Assembly (NCBI GenBank): GCA_017510405.1
Contig: JAFWNG010000015.1
Coordinates: 46,648 to 110,647, forward strand
Origin: Solobacterium sp.
Lineage (GTDB): Bacteria; Bacillota_I; Bacilli_A; Erysipelotrichales; Erysipelotrichaceae
Direction of reading: 5' to 3'
Length of the DNA stretch: 64,000 nucleotides
Shown here: piece by piece, positions 19,345 to 28,364 of the stretch
How the letters are laid out: each line of letters begins with the position of its first letter
Numbering within the stretch: the stretch's first letter is position 1
Translations under genes and position numbers: made by a program
The notes under the pieces: model-generated
What the model saw: the letters and a program-made list of their open reading frames with translations, nothing else
Database searches by the model: none
Told to the model about the DNA's origin: nothing

Positions 19345-20122
19345 ACGTTTTCGTAAGAAACGAGGGAGTGCACACACGCACCCTGTCCCCGTAGAGCGGT
19401 GAGATTTCCACATCCATCTCATACAGTTCACCGATCACTTCCGGTACGATGACTTCCTGCGGCTTTCCGATGCAGAATACTTCCCCGTCCTTCAGCGTCA
19501 GGATACGGTCGGAAAAGTAATAGGCATGTTCGGGATTGTGGGTCGTCTGAATAATCGTATATCCTTCCCGGGAGAGTTCGCGCACTTCGGTCAGCACAAG
19601 CATCTGATTGGCAAAATCCAGGCTTGCCGTGGGTTCATCCAGCATCAGTACCTTCGCATCCTGTACCAGAGCCCTTGCCAGAATTGCCAGCTGCTGCTCA
19701 CCGCCGCTCAGATGATTGAAGCAGCGGTCTTTCAGATGGCTGATTCCGACTTTCTCCAGTGCCCAGAGAACGCGTTCCTGTTCACTTCTGCCGGGAGAGC
19801 GCAGTGCCGAGAGTCCGGCAGTCGCTCCCATAAGGACAATATCCTGCACGCTGAAGTTATAGATCGATACCGTGGTCTGGGGGATATAGGCGGTCAGCTT
19901 TGCCATTTCCCGCGGCGGCAGGGAACGGATATCCTTCCCGTCCAGGACAACACTGCCGCTGTATCCCGGCAGAAGACCAAGCATACAGCGGAACAGCGTG
20001 CTTTTTCCCACTCCGTTGGAACCCAGGACCGACAGGAATTCCCCCTTTTTCACATGAAACGAGATATCCTTCAGAACAGGATAGTCCCCATAGGAATACG
20101 ACAGTGATTCTACCCGGATCAT
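19343..20122 (-). CDS. ABC transporter ATP-binding protein (FecE/BtuD-like)
   Basis: A 259-residue ATPase with Walker A GSNGVGKST (around 34-42), signature LSGGEQQLAILARAL, Walker B VLMLDEPTASLD and the switch His in QTTHNPEH. Its length and the Q-loop YIPQTT are typical of iron-chelate/cobalamin importers. The ATG overlaps the permease stop by four bases, so the two subunits are coupled. It works with the permease upstream and the lipoprotein encoded on the other strand. Confidence 0.94.
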   Translation of the reverse strand: MIRVESLSYSYGDYPVLKDISFHVKKGEFLSVLGSNGVGKSTLFRCMLGLLPGYSGSVVLDGKDIRSLPPREMAKLTAYIPQTTVSIYNFSVQDIVLMGATAGLSALRSPGRSEQERVLWALEKVGISHLKDRCFNHLSGGEQQLAILARALVQDAKVLMLDEPTASLDFANQMLVLTEVRELSREGYTIIQTTHNPEHAYYFSDRILTLKDGEVFCIGKPQEVIVPEVIGELYEMDVEISPLYGDRVRVCTPSFLTKT

Positions 20123-21189
20123 GTAAGGTTCCTCCTTGTGATCAGCATCAGGAAAAATGGTGCACCGATAAAAGCAGTCATGATCCCGATGGGGATCTCA
20201 TTCAGCCAGAGCACGCGGGACAGATCATCCACGACCAGCAGGAACAGCCCGCCGCCCAGAGCGGATGCCGGGATCAGATACCGGTGATCCGATCCGACAA
20301 GACGCCGCATCATATGCGGAACCACCAGTCCCACCCAGCCGATCATACCGGATACGGAGACAGAAGCTGCTGTGAGAAGTGTTGCGCTTGCGATCGACGC
20401 AAAACGCACACGCCCCGGATCCACACCCATCGTGCGGGCAGCGTCATCCCCCATCGTGACGACATTGATGCGCCAGCGCAGGATCATCAGAGGAATGAAG
20501 CCCAGCAGGATGGGCCATATGACAAATCCCACTTCACTGCGTGTCGCTCCGACCAGCGAACCCATCAGCCAGTATGTGATCGCCGGCAGTTTATTGCCGG
20601 GATCCGCTGCCAGTTTGATAAACGACGTACCGGCCTGAAACAGCGAACTGATCATGATGCCGGACAGGATCAGCCCGATGATCTTTTCACCTTTGACAAA
20701 ACGGCTGATGAAAAAGACAAGGCCTACCGTGATCATACTGACGAAAAACGCGGAAGCCGTGACCATTGCGGTCCCGAAGCCGAAGAAGATCGCCAGCGCG
20801 GCCCCGAACCCTGCTCCGGCAGAGGCACCGAGAATATCCGGCGATGCCATCGGATTCTGAAATGCTCCCTGGAAAGCAGCACCGGCAGATGCCAGGGCTG
20901 CACCGACCAGCACCGACAGAAGCACCCGCGGCATCCGCACGTTCCATACCGCGATGGCCTGCGTCTGTGTCCAGAACGGTTTGCCATGATACAGTCCCAG
21001 CCAGTACCGGAGGATGCCCTGCAGTTCATTCAGTCCGACCGGATACCGGCCCAGACAGAAGGAGATCAGGACAGCGGTCACAAGCGCTGCGAACAGTATC
21101 ACCAGCACCGTCCTGCCGCTCAGAAGCCGTTTTTCCCGGTCCGGGATCGTTGCTGTATGGAGCAGCACCTTTTCCCGTGTCTCATTCAT
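20119..21189 (-). CDS. FecCD/BtuC-type ABC transporter permease
   Basis: A 356-residue membrane protein with about ten hydrophobic helices, LGRYPVGLNELQGILRYW near the N-terminus and the helix RMPRVLLSVLVGAALASAGA characteristic of FecCD permeases; GWVGLVVPHMMRRLVGSDHR is the cytoplasmic coupling loop. The N-terminus carries an extra basic cytoplasmic tail. Starts and stops overlap by four bases with both neighbours. It should import a metal or metal chelate with the ATPase and binding protein of this locus. Confidence 0.93.
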   Translation of the reverse strand: MNETREKVLLHTATIPDREKRLLSGRTVLVILFAALVTAVLISFCLGRYPVGLNELQGILRYWLGLYHGKPFWTQTQAIAVWNVRMPRVLLSVLVGAALASAGAAFQGAFQNPMASPDILGASAGAGFGAALAIFFGFGTAMVTASAFFVSMITVGLVFFISRFVKGEKIIGLILSGIMISSLFQAGTSFIKLAADPGNKLPAITYWLMGSLVGATRSEVGFVIWPILLGFIPLMILRWRINVVTMGDDAARTMGVDPGRVRFASIASATLLTAASVSVSGMIGWVGLVVPHMMRRLVGSDHRYLIPASALGGGLFLLVVDDLSRVLWLNEIPIGIMTAFIGAPFFLMLITRRNLT

Positions 21190-22130
21190 GTTTCATTCTC
21201 CCCGGAAGAGAAAAACTCCCGGAAATACGTTTCATACAGACGCCCGGCATCCTCACGGACCGCCGTACAGTAGCTGTCATACAGGGAAAGCAGCTTTTTC
21301 CCGTCGGCAGTCAGACGGCTTCTTCTTTTGCCGGCACCTCCCTGATTCCGCTCGATCAGCGGCCGCTGCAGCTGTGACTCCAGGTTGCGGATCACATTCC
21401 AGCAGCTCGAATAGGAGATCTGCACGCGCTGGCATGCGCTGCGCACCGATCCGGTCTCCTCGATCTGCCGGAAGATCAGCGCCAGACGGCTGTCAAAAAA
21501 CGGCTTTTCCTTCACCAGTGAGACTTCCACTACCGGCCGGATCAGCTGCATATTGTGATACCGCAGCAGGTCGGCATAGTCTTCCGGGGTATCCGCATCA
21601 TGCAGGATCCCCCGATCGTCCACCGGGATGGAAACAAGCGGTTCCCCGCAGCGCTCCAGGGCACCGCGCAGCCCGCCTTCGCCGGTATCCGCCAGGATCT
21701 TTCCGATCAGTTTACAGGAGATCAGTATGGGATGTCCCGGTTTCCCTTCACACACAGGGACAGCAAGGGAAGCGTCCGTCTTCAGCAGGCTCTGTACCGT
21801 AGCTGACGTAAACAGCGGGATATCCACCGGTGTAAACAGAACACGGTCACACTTATCCCGGATATACGAAAGGCCAAGGCTGGCCGAATCAAACATCGTT
21901 GTGGTCTCATACTGCTCATTTCGCAGGAAAACGATCCCGCGGTTTGCCAGATGATGTTCCAGCATCACCGCATTAAAACCGGTGACCATCACGATCTCCG
22001 TAACACCGCTCTGCTGCAATGTAGCGATCACTCGTTCAGCGATCGAAATACCGCCGATCCCCAGCATCGGCTTGAAGTCCCCCATCCGGGAAGACATTCC
22101 TGCCGCAACGATCACAGCACCTGTTCTCAT
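21186..22130 (-). CDS. Molybdopterin nucleotidyltransferase-like protein fused to ModE/LysR-type DNA-binding domain (DVU_1551 family)
   Basis: A 314-residue fusion. Residues 1-190 are a MobA/MocA-like NTP transferase (VIVAAGMSSRMGDFKP, then FTPVDIPLF for metal binding and GKPGHPILI). Residues about 215-290 are a winged helix like the N-terminus of ModE (FRQIEETGSVRSACQRVQIS, SSCWNVIRNLESQLQRP, GGAGKRRSRLTADGKKLL). The start at 22130 has AGGAGG five bases upstream. The enzyme half should attach a nucleotide, probably CMP, to molybdopterin; the second half may sense molybdate or bind DNA to control the locus. It is the first gene of the importer operon. Confidence 0.9.
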   Translation of the reverse strand: MRTGAVIVAAGMSSRMGDFKPMLGIGGISIAERVIATLQQSGVTEIVMVTGFNAVMLEHHLANRGIVFLRNEQYETTTMFDSASLGLSYIRDKCDRVLFTPVDIPLFTSATVQSLLKTDASLAVPVCEGKPGHPILISCKLIGKILADTGEGGLRGALERCGEPLVSIPVDDRGILHDADTPEDYADLLRYHNMQLIRPVVEVSLVKEKPFFDSRLALIFRQIEETGSVRSACQRVQISYSSCWNVIRNLESQLQRPLIERNQGGAGKRRSRLTADGKKLLSLYDSYCTAVREDAGRLYETYFREFFSSGENET

Positions 22131-22281
22131 AGAACCTCCTGCATCATCCGATGCAATACCTAACACAGATTCTTTATCGCTGCCGAACCTGTATGATGTT
22201 TTCAGAATCACAGAAAAATCCCCTTGTTCCGGATAGAAAAAGGTTCATTCTGCTGATACATTCATCGATTGATCACTGTTT

Positions 22282-22310
22282 TATTTACGATTATTGTAAG
22301 CTATTTGCAA
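22282..22310 (-). promoter_or_regulatory. Candidate promoter of the nucleotidyltransferase/importer operon
   Basis: TTGCAA (22305-22310) and TAAATA (22282-22287) on the minus strand are 17 bases apart. The transcript would have a leader of about 145 bases before the ATG at 22130, with a small GCATC/GATGC hairpin next to the ribosome site. I do not recognise a known riboswitch in it. Confidence 0.45.
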
Positions 22311-22329
22311 AATTATGTAAATTGCTGCA

Positions 22330-22345
22330 CTCTGCCGCCGCAGAG
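22330..22345 (-). terminator. Weak terminator of the deacetylase gene
   Basis: CTCTGC pairs with GCAGAG across a four-base loop just after the deacetylase stop; downstream bases on the minus strand are AT-rich but lack a solid T run. Confidence 0.35.
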
Positions 22346-22347
22346 CA

Positions 22348-23061
22348 TCACTTCTGCTTTTCCGGTCTTTCATAGTGCCCGGATACAATGCCATGATCTT
22401 TCAGATACTGCTTCACGGAATCACGGGTCAGGATATCCAGTTCCCGTACCCGGTTCAGCGAATAAGAACTGCGCCGGTACAGTTCCAGGTCGCAGTACCC
22501 GGGGTGACACATGATCTCAATGTCTTCGTCTTTATACTGTTCCAGTATGGCAAACAGGTTCTCTTCGCTGACCGTCTCCTGGTAGAAGGACGAAACAAAC
22601 CGGTACTGTCCGTAGTTCCGCAGTTCCAGCCCGTATTCCCTTCCCAGCTGTTTTGCGATGCCGGTCAGCTGTTCCGTAAACGTATGTACATGGTGGTGGG
22701 AATCGATATGCGTCGGCAGGCAGCCGAACACCTCAATAAAACGTTCGATCTGCGCTTTCCACTCTGTATAGATCTCCCCGCTGTCAAATACACGGGCTTT
22801 GATCTCCCCGTTTCTGAAAAAGCAGCCATTCTCATTCTGCAGTGTGCGGTTTTTCGTCAGCGGTCTTCCGGAGGTCAGATTCAGATGTACGCCGACGCCG
22901 AGATCCGGACAGTCTTTTACCAGCTCTGCAGCTTTCTCAATGAATGGTTCATTGCACATCGCCGTCGTCGACCGTACGATGCCTTTTTTATACGCTTCAA
23001 TGATCCCGTATGTGTTTCCGGGCGTATAGCCCAGATCATCCGCGTTCATGATCAGTTTCAT
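22348..23061 (-). CDS. ChbG/YdjC-family carbohydrate deacetylase
   Basis: A 237-residue protein with the family's metal-binding motifs: NADDLGY near the N-terminus, VGVHLNLTSGRPL in the middle, HIDSHHHVH near residue 120, and MCHPGYCD later. These supply the Asp and His ligands of the YdjC fold, which removes acetyl groups from oligosaccharides such as diacetylchitobiose. Length is slightly below the usual 245-250. It lies between the importer operon and an acetyltransferase and has no sugar transporter beside it, so the substrate is open. Confidence 0.88.
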   Translation of the reverse strand: MKLIMNADDLGYTPGNTYGIIEAYKKGIVRSTTAMCNEPFIEKAAELVKDCPDLGVGVHLNLTSGRPLTKNRTLQNENGCFFRNGEIKARVFDSGEIYTEWKAQIERFIEVFGCLPTHIDSHHHVHTFTEQLTGIAKQLGREYGLELRNYGQYRFVSSFYQETVSEENLFAILEQYKDEDIEIMCHPGYCDLELYRRSSYSLNRVRELDILTRDSVKQYLKDHGIVSGHYERPEKQK

Positions 23062-23089
23062 GATCTGAATCCTCCTGCTTACCGCTCTT

Positions 23090-23809
23090 TTATGCCGAAA
23101 CTGCTTTGTATTCGTAGATCAGCTTATCGTATATCCTGTCCCCGACCATAAGACCGGCTGTTTCTGTTCCCACCAGCAGCATTCCTGCTTTTTCCAGCAC
23201 TCTCCGTGAACCGATATTCTGCGCCGCGCACCAAGCGGTCACACAGGAGATTCCTTCGTTCTCGGTCAGATACGTGAGCACTGCCTTCAGCGCCTCCGTA
23301 GCATAGCCGCGTCCCCAACAGTCGCGGACGATACTGAAGCCGACCTCGATCCGGTCGTCTTTATAATCGTAGGCGCCGACCGTCCCGTAAAGCACGTCCT
23401 CCGACTCGATCACCCATCCGTAGAAATGCTCATCCCGGTAACTGTCAATAAAGCCTTTTACCGATTCCTGCGACATTTCCAGCGTTGCATAGGGATTCCA
23501 GCCGGAATACTGATACATTGCCTCATCCGAGCCAAAGCATTTATGAAGCACTTCTGCGTCTTCCGGACGGTATCTGCGCAGGATCAGCCGTTTCGTCCAG
23601 AGTTCCGCCGTACCGTGTTCTTCGATTTCCTCAATGGAAGCGATCTGTGACCGGAGAAAAAGCTGATCCTCCACCAGAATTCCGGCTTCGTCTTTTCCAT
23701 ACTCATGCCGGCAGTATTCGGCAGGAAGATACACCGCCATACCTGTATGTATTTTTTCCTCTGCATCCGTGATCCGGACATGCCTGGCATCATATTCCGA
23801 CAGTTCCAT
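23090..23809 (-). CDS. GNAT family N-acetyltransferase with extra N-terminal domain
   Basis: A 239-residue protein. Residues 1-68 form a separate small domain (MELSEYDARHVRITDAEEKI) before a RimJ/RimL-type acetyltransferase that starts at LWTKRLILRRYRPEDAE. The acetyl-CoA site is in CWGRGYATEALKAVLTYL, and NIGSRRVLEKAGM is typical of the family. ATG 23809 is chosen because GGAGG lies six bases upstream. The acceptor, protein or small molecule, cannot be told. Confidence 0.88.
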   Translation of the reverse strand: MELSEYDARHVRITDAEEKIHTGMAVYLPAEYCRHEYGKDEAGILVEDQLFLRSQIASIEEIEEHGTAELWTKRLILRRYRPEDAEVLHKCFGSDEAMYQYSGWNPYATLEMSQESVKGFIDSYRDEHFYGWVIESEDVLYGTVGAYDYKDDRIEVGFSIVRDCWGRGYATEALKAVLTYLTENEGISCVTAWCAAQNIGSRRVLEKAGMLLVGTETAGLMVGDRIYDKLIYEYKAVSA

Positions 23810-23935
23810 AGGATTCCTCCGCACTGTTTCTTCTCTCTCATGCGTGCATATGTGCTCTGATATCTTTATTCTAACGGATTCCTGCTGTTTTCCATATATT
23901 TTTGCATGACCGTGTGTTCCTGCCTGTTTTCCGCA

Positions 23936-23962
23936 TTCAAAAAAGCGGCATCTCTGCCGCTG
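23936..23962 (-). terminator. Terminator of the tannase-like gene
   Basis: GCGGCA (23945-23950) pairs with TGCCGC (23955-23960); on the minus strand the stem is followed by seven T-class bases (TTTTTTG). Confidence 0.75.
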
Positions 23963-23983
23963 TTGTGTACATGGTTTACCCGC

Positions 23984-25765
23984 TTACTGCTGTGTGCACT
24001 CTTTTACCCATGCAATGAAATTGTCCGTGCTGTTTCCGCTGCGCTCCGCCATTGTATGACCCTGTCCCCATACCGTTTCAAAGTCCACATCCGCCACAGA
24101 AGAGCTGCTCTGCAGAGCCAGCAGGAGATCCGCTTCAGTACATAGCGCGCAGTCGGACTGGTTTATACCGGTACGGATGCGCCAGTATTTTGCCGGCGTA
24201 CCAGTTTCATATCCGTCTTCGGAAGAAAGCAGCCAGTACAGCGGCGTATACATATTCACGCGTGTTTCCGCAGTATTGCCAACGCTGTCGGTCTTCATAA
24301 GATCCGCATCATATTCCTGCGCATAATCATTTGCGAACACACTGTTGATACTGCTCAGTACATCCTTCAGGATCGTATCAAAGTGCGCCCCGCTGCCGTC
24401 ACCGTATCCGAACAGTGTGTTTTCCCCCTGCCCGCGGTCCAGCTGATCAAATGCTCCGAGATTCTTCGAAGCCGTTTTGAACGCCTGTACAAACGAAGCG
24501 ATATCTTTGATCGTTACCGTGCCGGTGGAAGCGTCATAACTGACCCATTCCCCGTCCGCATTCAGCGCATCGATATAATCCTGTACTGTCTCATATGTAC
24601 CGTCGAGAGAGATGCCGGAAGACGTATCATTCCGTGTGATATCATCCATATCTTCAAAGTTTCCGCCATCCGGCTTTTCACCCGGGAAGTCCCCGTCCGG
24701 CTTCTGTCCGTCCCCCGGTCTCTCACCGTTGCCAGGTCCGTCCATCTGACCGCCGCCAGACGCAGAGGCTGTATAAGGGAATTCCGTATCTTCCAGGAAA
24801 TTCTCCAGAGATTCTTCGATCATCCCTTTCAGGTATTCATAGTAGCTGCCGGCCTGATATATGCCTTCTTCGGATTCTTCCAGTGTCAGGGCATTTCCGT
24901 TTTCATCGACGAAGCCGGCATTGTTTACATATTCCGCAAAGTAACGTGCAAGCTGATCCGAGACAGCCTGTTCATCACTGCTGAGGCCGGTTCTTGTTGT
25001 ACCCATCATCCATTCATACGCTGCGTCTGCCGAATCCAGATTTGTGATCGGACACCAGCACATGGACCCAAGTACTGCATCGGAAACGCCTTCCACTGCA
25101 CCGATCTCTTTCAGATACGCATCGTACATCGGGCTGTCCCCGCTCGCTCCGACGACCGCTGACTGTGCCCCGCCGCCGGACATTCCAAATGTGAAAATAC
25201 TGTTTGTATCACCCGGCAGTGTGTCCGCTGTATAGCGGATATAGCGGATGGCTGCTTTCAGATCAGTGACGCCTGCCGGTGCTCCGGCATCCCTGCCTCT
25301 GCATCCAGCGTGCACATACACAAAGCCGGCATCGGTATAGTCCTTTACCGCTGAACTGTAGTCTGTTAACGGCGCCTGGGCACTGTAGCCCGGTGTATTG
25401 ATCGGCATGACCACCGGTGCTGTCACAGCGGTATAGCCGTTGACCTCCGCTTCCGCAGTGACCGCACAGGTATAGGTGCCGTCGCTGTTCTCTGTACCGC
25501 TCATGTACGCACCCGGTACAAATACCGCAAGTGTCTCGTACGAAGCATCTGCCGGATTTGAACAGTATGCGATCCCTGTCTGGTACCAGACATCATCTTC
25601 TTCGTTATACTGCCACTTTGTATTGTCGATCCCGGAAAGACCTTCATATACCGCTGCTGTCTCCCCTGAACTGTCTTCTTCGGCCGGAGCAGACGCGCTG
25701 CATGCAGCACTGCCGCCCGCCAGTATCGTCACTGCCATCGCAGTTATAGTTTTTCGATGTTTCAT
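23984..25765 (-). CDS. Secreted tannase-like alpha/beta hydrolase (lipoprotein)
   Basis: A 593-residue esterase. The signal peptide ends at a probable lipobox with Cys22. The catalytic Ser is Ser196 in FGMSGGGAQSAVVGASG; Asp538 in RTGINQSDCA and His570 in WGQGHTMAER fit the triad of Lactobacillus tannase (Ser163/Asp419/His451), whose surrounding sequence this matches well (AIRYIRY, LPGDTNSI, CPITNLDSADAAYEW). Residues 336-370 are a Gly/Pro/Asp/Lys-rich insertion not expected in the core fold. AAGGAG precedes ATG 25765. It probably cleaves gallate or related phenolic esters outside the cell; exact substrate unproven. Confidence 0.85.
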   Translation of the reverse strand: MKHRKTITAMAVTILAGGSAACSASAPAEEDSSGETAAVYEGLSGIDNTKWQYNEEDDVWYQTGIAYCSNPADASYETLAVFVPGAYMSGTENSDGTYTCAVTAEAEVNGYTAVTAPVVMPINTPGYSAQAPLTDYSSAVKDYTDAGFVYVHAGCRGRDAGAPAGVTDLKAAIRYIRYTADTLPGDTNSIFTFGMSGGGAQSAVVGASGDSPMYDAYLKEIGAVEGVSDAVLGSMCWCPITNLDSADAAYEWMMGTTRTGLSSDEQAVSDQLARYFAEYVNNAGFVDENGNALTLEESEEGIYQAGSYYEYLKGMIEESLENFLEDTEFPYTASASGGGQMDGPGNGERPGDGQKPDGDFPGEKPDGGNFEDMDDITRNDTSSGISLDGTYETVQDYIDALNADGEWVSYDASTGTVTIKDIASFVQAFKTASKNLGAFDQLDRGQGENTLFGYGDGSGAHFDTILKDVLSSINSVFANDYAQEYDADLMKTDSVGNTAETRVNMYTPLYWLLSSEDGYETGTPAKYWRIRTGINQSDCALCTEADLLLALQSSSSVADVDFETVWGQGHTMAERSGNSTDNFIAWVKECTQQ

Positions 25766-25861
25766 CTGTGTAATCTCCTTACAGCTGTTATTATCCTCTG
25801 TAAATGTGAACACAATATGAACAAAAGCAGAAATATTCCGAATATTTCTGCCTGTTTTGCT

Positions 25862-26497
25862 TTATTCCGCCGGCGGTTTTACGATCCCGACTCTCATGAA
25901 ATCCCGGTCCCCGATCGAGAATTTCTTATCTGTGATCGGATTCACCATTGTCCGGATCATCATGTATTCATCCGTAAGTAATACAAAGTACTGTTTCTTC
26001 TCTTCATTGACCAGATAATACTGTTCGCCGAAACTGTTGAGCGTCTTTCCGAATTCCTGTGTTCCAAACAGCGGAATATGTCCCAGTATTAACGCTGTCA
26101 GTCCGATCGCCGCATCCGCCGCAGCTTCCTGCTTCGTATTGCGGATCTTTGTGACTGTCAGCCCGACGATCTCCGCTTCCGGATATTCATCCCGTATGAT
26201 GCGTTCCTTGATCTTTACTTTCTTCAGTCGGGACAGTTTTCCGGTATCCCCGTATCTTGTCAGGTCGATTGGTTTCCTCGTGACGGTAAAGTCCAGTTCA
26301 CTTCCGTCATCCAGCAGATAATCCACACTTACATCCAGCAGGACCGCCAGTGCCTTGAGATTCTCTACGTCCGGCATCCCTCTGCCGCTTTCCCATTTTG
26401 CCACGGCTGCCCTGGATACCGCCAGCAGATCCGCCAGTTCTTCCTGTGTATATCCCGCATCTGTGCGTGCTTTTTTCAGTTTCTCTGAGAATGTCAT
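25862..26497 (-). CDS. Xre family transcriptional regulator
   Basis: A 211-residue protein. Residues 4-60 are a Cro/C1 helix-turn-helix (LKKARTDAGYTQEELADLLA, SRAAVAKWESGRGMPDVENL). The rest is an alpha/beta domain, with KEFR-like basic region and YPEAEIVGLTVTKIRNT, then a helical hydrophobic stretch (GLTALILGHIPLFG) and a beta-rich end; this may be a PH-like or sensory domain. ATG 26497 has GGAGG nine bases upstream. Its target is unknown; the tannase-like gene is 96 bases downstream on the same strand. Confidence 0.87.
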   Translation of the reverse strand: MTFSEKLKKARTDAGYTQEELADLLAVSRAAVAKWESGRGMPDVENLKALAVLLDVSVDYLLDDGSELDFTVTRKPIDLTRYGDTGKLSRLKKVKIKERIIRDEYPEAEIVGLTVTKIRNTKQEAAADAAIGLTALILGHIPLFGTQEFGKTLNSFGEQYYLVNEEKKQYFVLLTDEYMMIRTMVNPITDKKFSIGDRDFMRVGIVKPPAE

Positions 26498-26630
26498 GAT
26501 TGATTCCTCCGTTTCTCTTTCATTGCCAGCAGCTGCTTCTGACACCCAAAGTGTAGTAGTTTTCGCCCGACGGACACAAGAAACGGACTGTATCTGTACT
26601 GTTACTTACCGTAACACTGCATATTTCCGA

Positions 26631-28364
26631 TCAGAATGACAGAATACTCTTCCAGAATTCCATCAGTGCGCTGCGTATATCCTTCTGTGCCTTCCCGTGA
26701 AGGACCGCTTCCGATCCTCTCAGCAGGATCATTGCCAGTGTCCCGTCATCCACCGGGAGACTGCACTGTATCATTCCCTGCGCTTTCAGCCTTGCCAGTG
26801 TTTTGGACAGCGGCACAGCGATCGTCTCCAGCGTCCTGTCATGAAGCGCGTACTGTACCGTCCAGTGCAGATTCTCTGCCTGCAGTATATTGTTATACGT
26901 GTCCATCGCCTTCCGGAATTCCACCAGCACCCGGTCAATGATCTCTTCCATTCCCAGCGACTCATCTTCCAGTACCTTTCTGACCGTACCGGCATATCCT
27001 TCCAGATATCTCTCCACCACCGCTTCAAACAGCGCTTGCATTGGAGTTGCAGTTGCTAAAATCAAATGCGGTATTTTTTTACATACCTTTTCTAACATTT
27101 GATACATTCTTGTTTTATTCTTTTTTCCAGAAATATCTATACTGACTCTTGCTGAATGGGCTTCATCAACAATCGAAACATCCGGAAGAACAGCATCTTT
27201 GTAGCTAAAAACATCTAACGTTTTTCCGGTACCCCTTGCAAATTGAGCAGACAACAATACAAGACCTGGTGCCTCCTTTCCCAAAGGACTACTTTGCCCC
27301 ATATCAACTGTATTATTGTGATAATCTCTATATACTCGGGCGGAAGAGTCATATACCCAAGCATCTAAACCAAAATGATCATTTAGCTCTTCTTGCCATT
27401 GGTATAGCACAGATTTTGGCGTCAAAATGACTGCTCTCTTAACCCCACAGTACTTAACAAGAAACACAAGGGTTGCAGCAGCCTCAAATGTTTTTCCTAA
27501 CCCAACTTCATCAGCAAAAAGTACTCGAATAGGCCATCTAGATAAAGCGTCTATAACAGCTCTTTCTTGATGCGTATATAAAGCTGGAATATCCCCAGAC
27601 ACAAAGAAATTTGAAGGCATTAGAGCTAAATGTGAAATGATTCCCTTTTGATTAATTGTGTTTTTCTCTTTAGGATTGATATATTCAGGTCCTAATGCAT
27701 CTAGTATTATTTGGGCTGTATCTTCAGAGATACTTAAAACGATGGCATCAGAGTTATCGTTATTCCATAACGATTCAAAAAAAGCTATTTGACCTTCTAC
27801 AGCCGAGGGACTTTGCCATGACATCAAAACTGCTAACTGTTCAAAATTACCTCCAAGACCATGTCTACTTTCATTAGGACTACCTATTGCAGCAACAGTA
27901 TCACCATTATCATCTGAAATAATAATAGTTTTTGGATGAAAGATTTCTGTTGAATTATCTACCTGTCTAACTGACGCTGCTTTCACTTCTAATAAACCAT
28001 CCTGAATCATCCACGCCAATGTAGCTAGTCTTTGTTTTTCTAAAGCATCTGTCAGAGTAGAAAGGCCGCAAATAAGCTCTGTCCTAACTTTATCTATTTG
28101 TTGTTGAAAAAACTCTCTCTGTAAAGTTGCATCGATCATTTCTCTAGGAAAACTATGAATACCTATAATCAGTCTCATTTTCCCGCCGTTTTTAAATAAT
28201 GATTCAATGCCTTGTGATATAGCAAGAAGAGATTCGATAGAATAAAACCCTGTTATTCTATCGTAATATTTCGATACTGATAATGAAGGCAAAAGAAAAG
28301 AACGAAGAATTTTATCGCCTTTTCCTACATAACCGTTTTCCAAAGAAATATCTTTTAATCCCAT
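26631..28364 (-). pseudogene. Chimera: PLD-SNF2 helicase N-terminus fused to a TetR regulator tail
   Basis: The 577-codon frame has two unrelated parts. Codons 1 to about 441 encode a phospholipase D-like nuclease domain (FHPKTIII then GSPNES) followed by the first SNF2 helicase lobe (DEVGLGKT, DEAH, LILATATPM). It then breaks off without helicase motifs V and VI. The last 136 codons (ALFEAVVERYLEGYAGTVRK onwards) read like the ligand-binding part of a TetR repressor lacking its DNA-binding head. Base composition changes at the same point: 15 of 60 bases are G/C at 27061-27120 but 30 of 60 at 26941-27000. The start is ATG 28364 with GGAG upstream and overlaps the preceding stop by one base (TAATG). 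Either recombination or misassembly made it. Confidence 0.82.

Noticed and set aside
22131..22281. Possible molybdenum-cofactor riboswitch in the importer operon leader
   Set aside because: I could not recognise the conserved core; only a small hairpin by the ribosome site is visible. A covariance-model search would decide.
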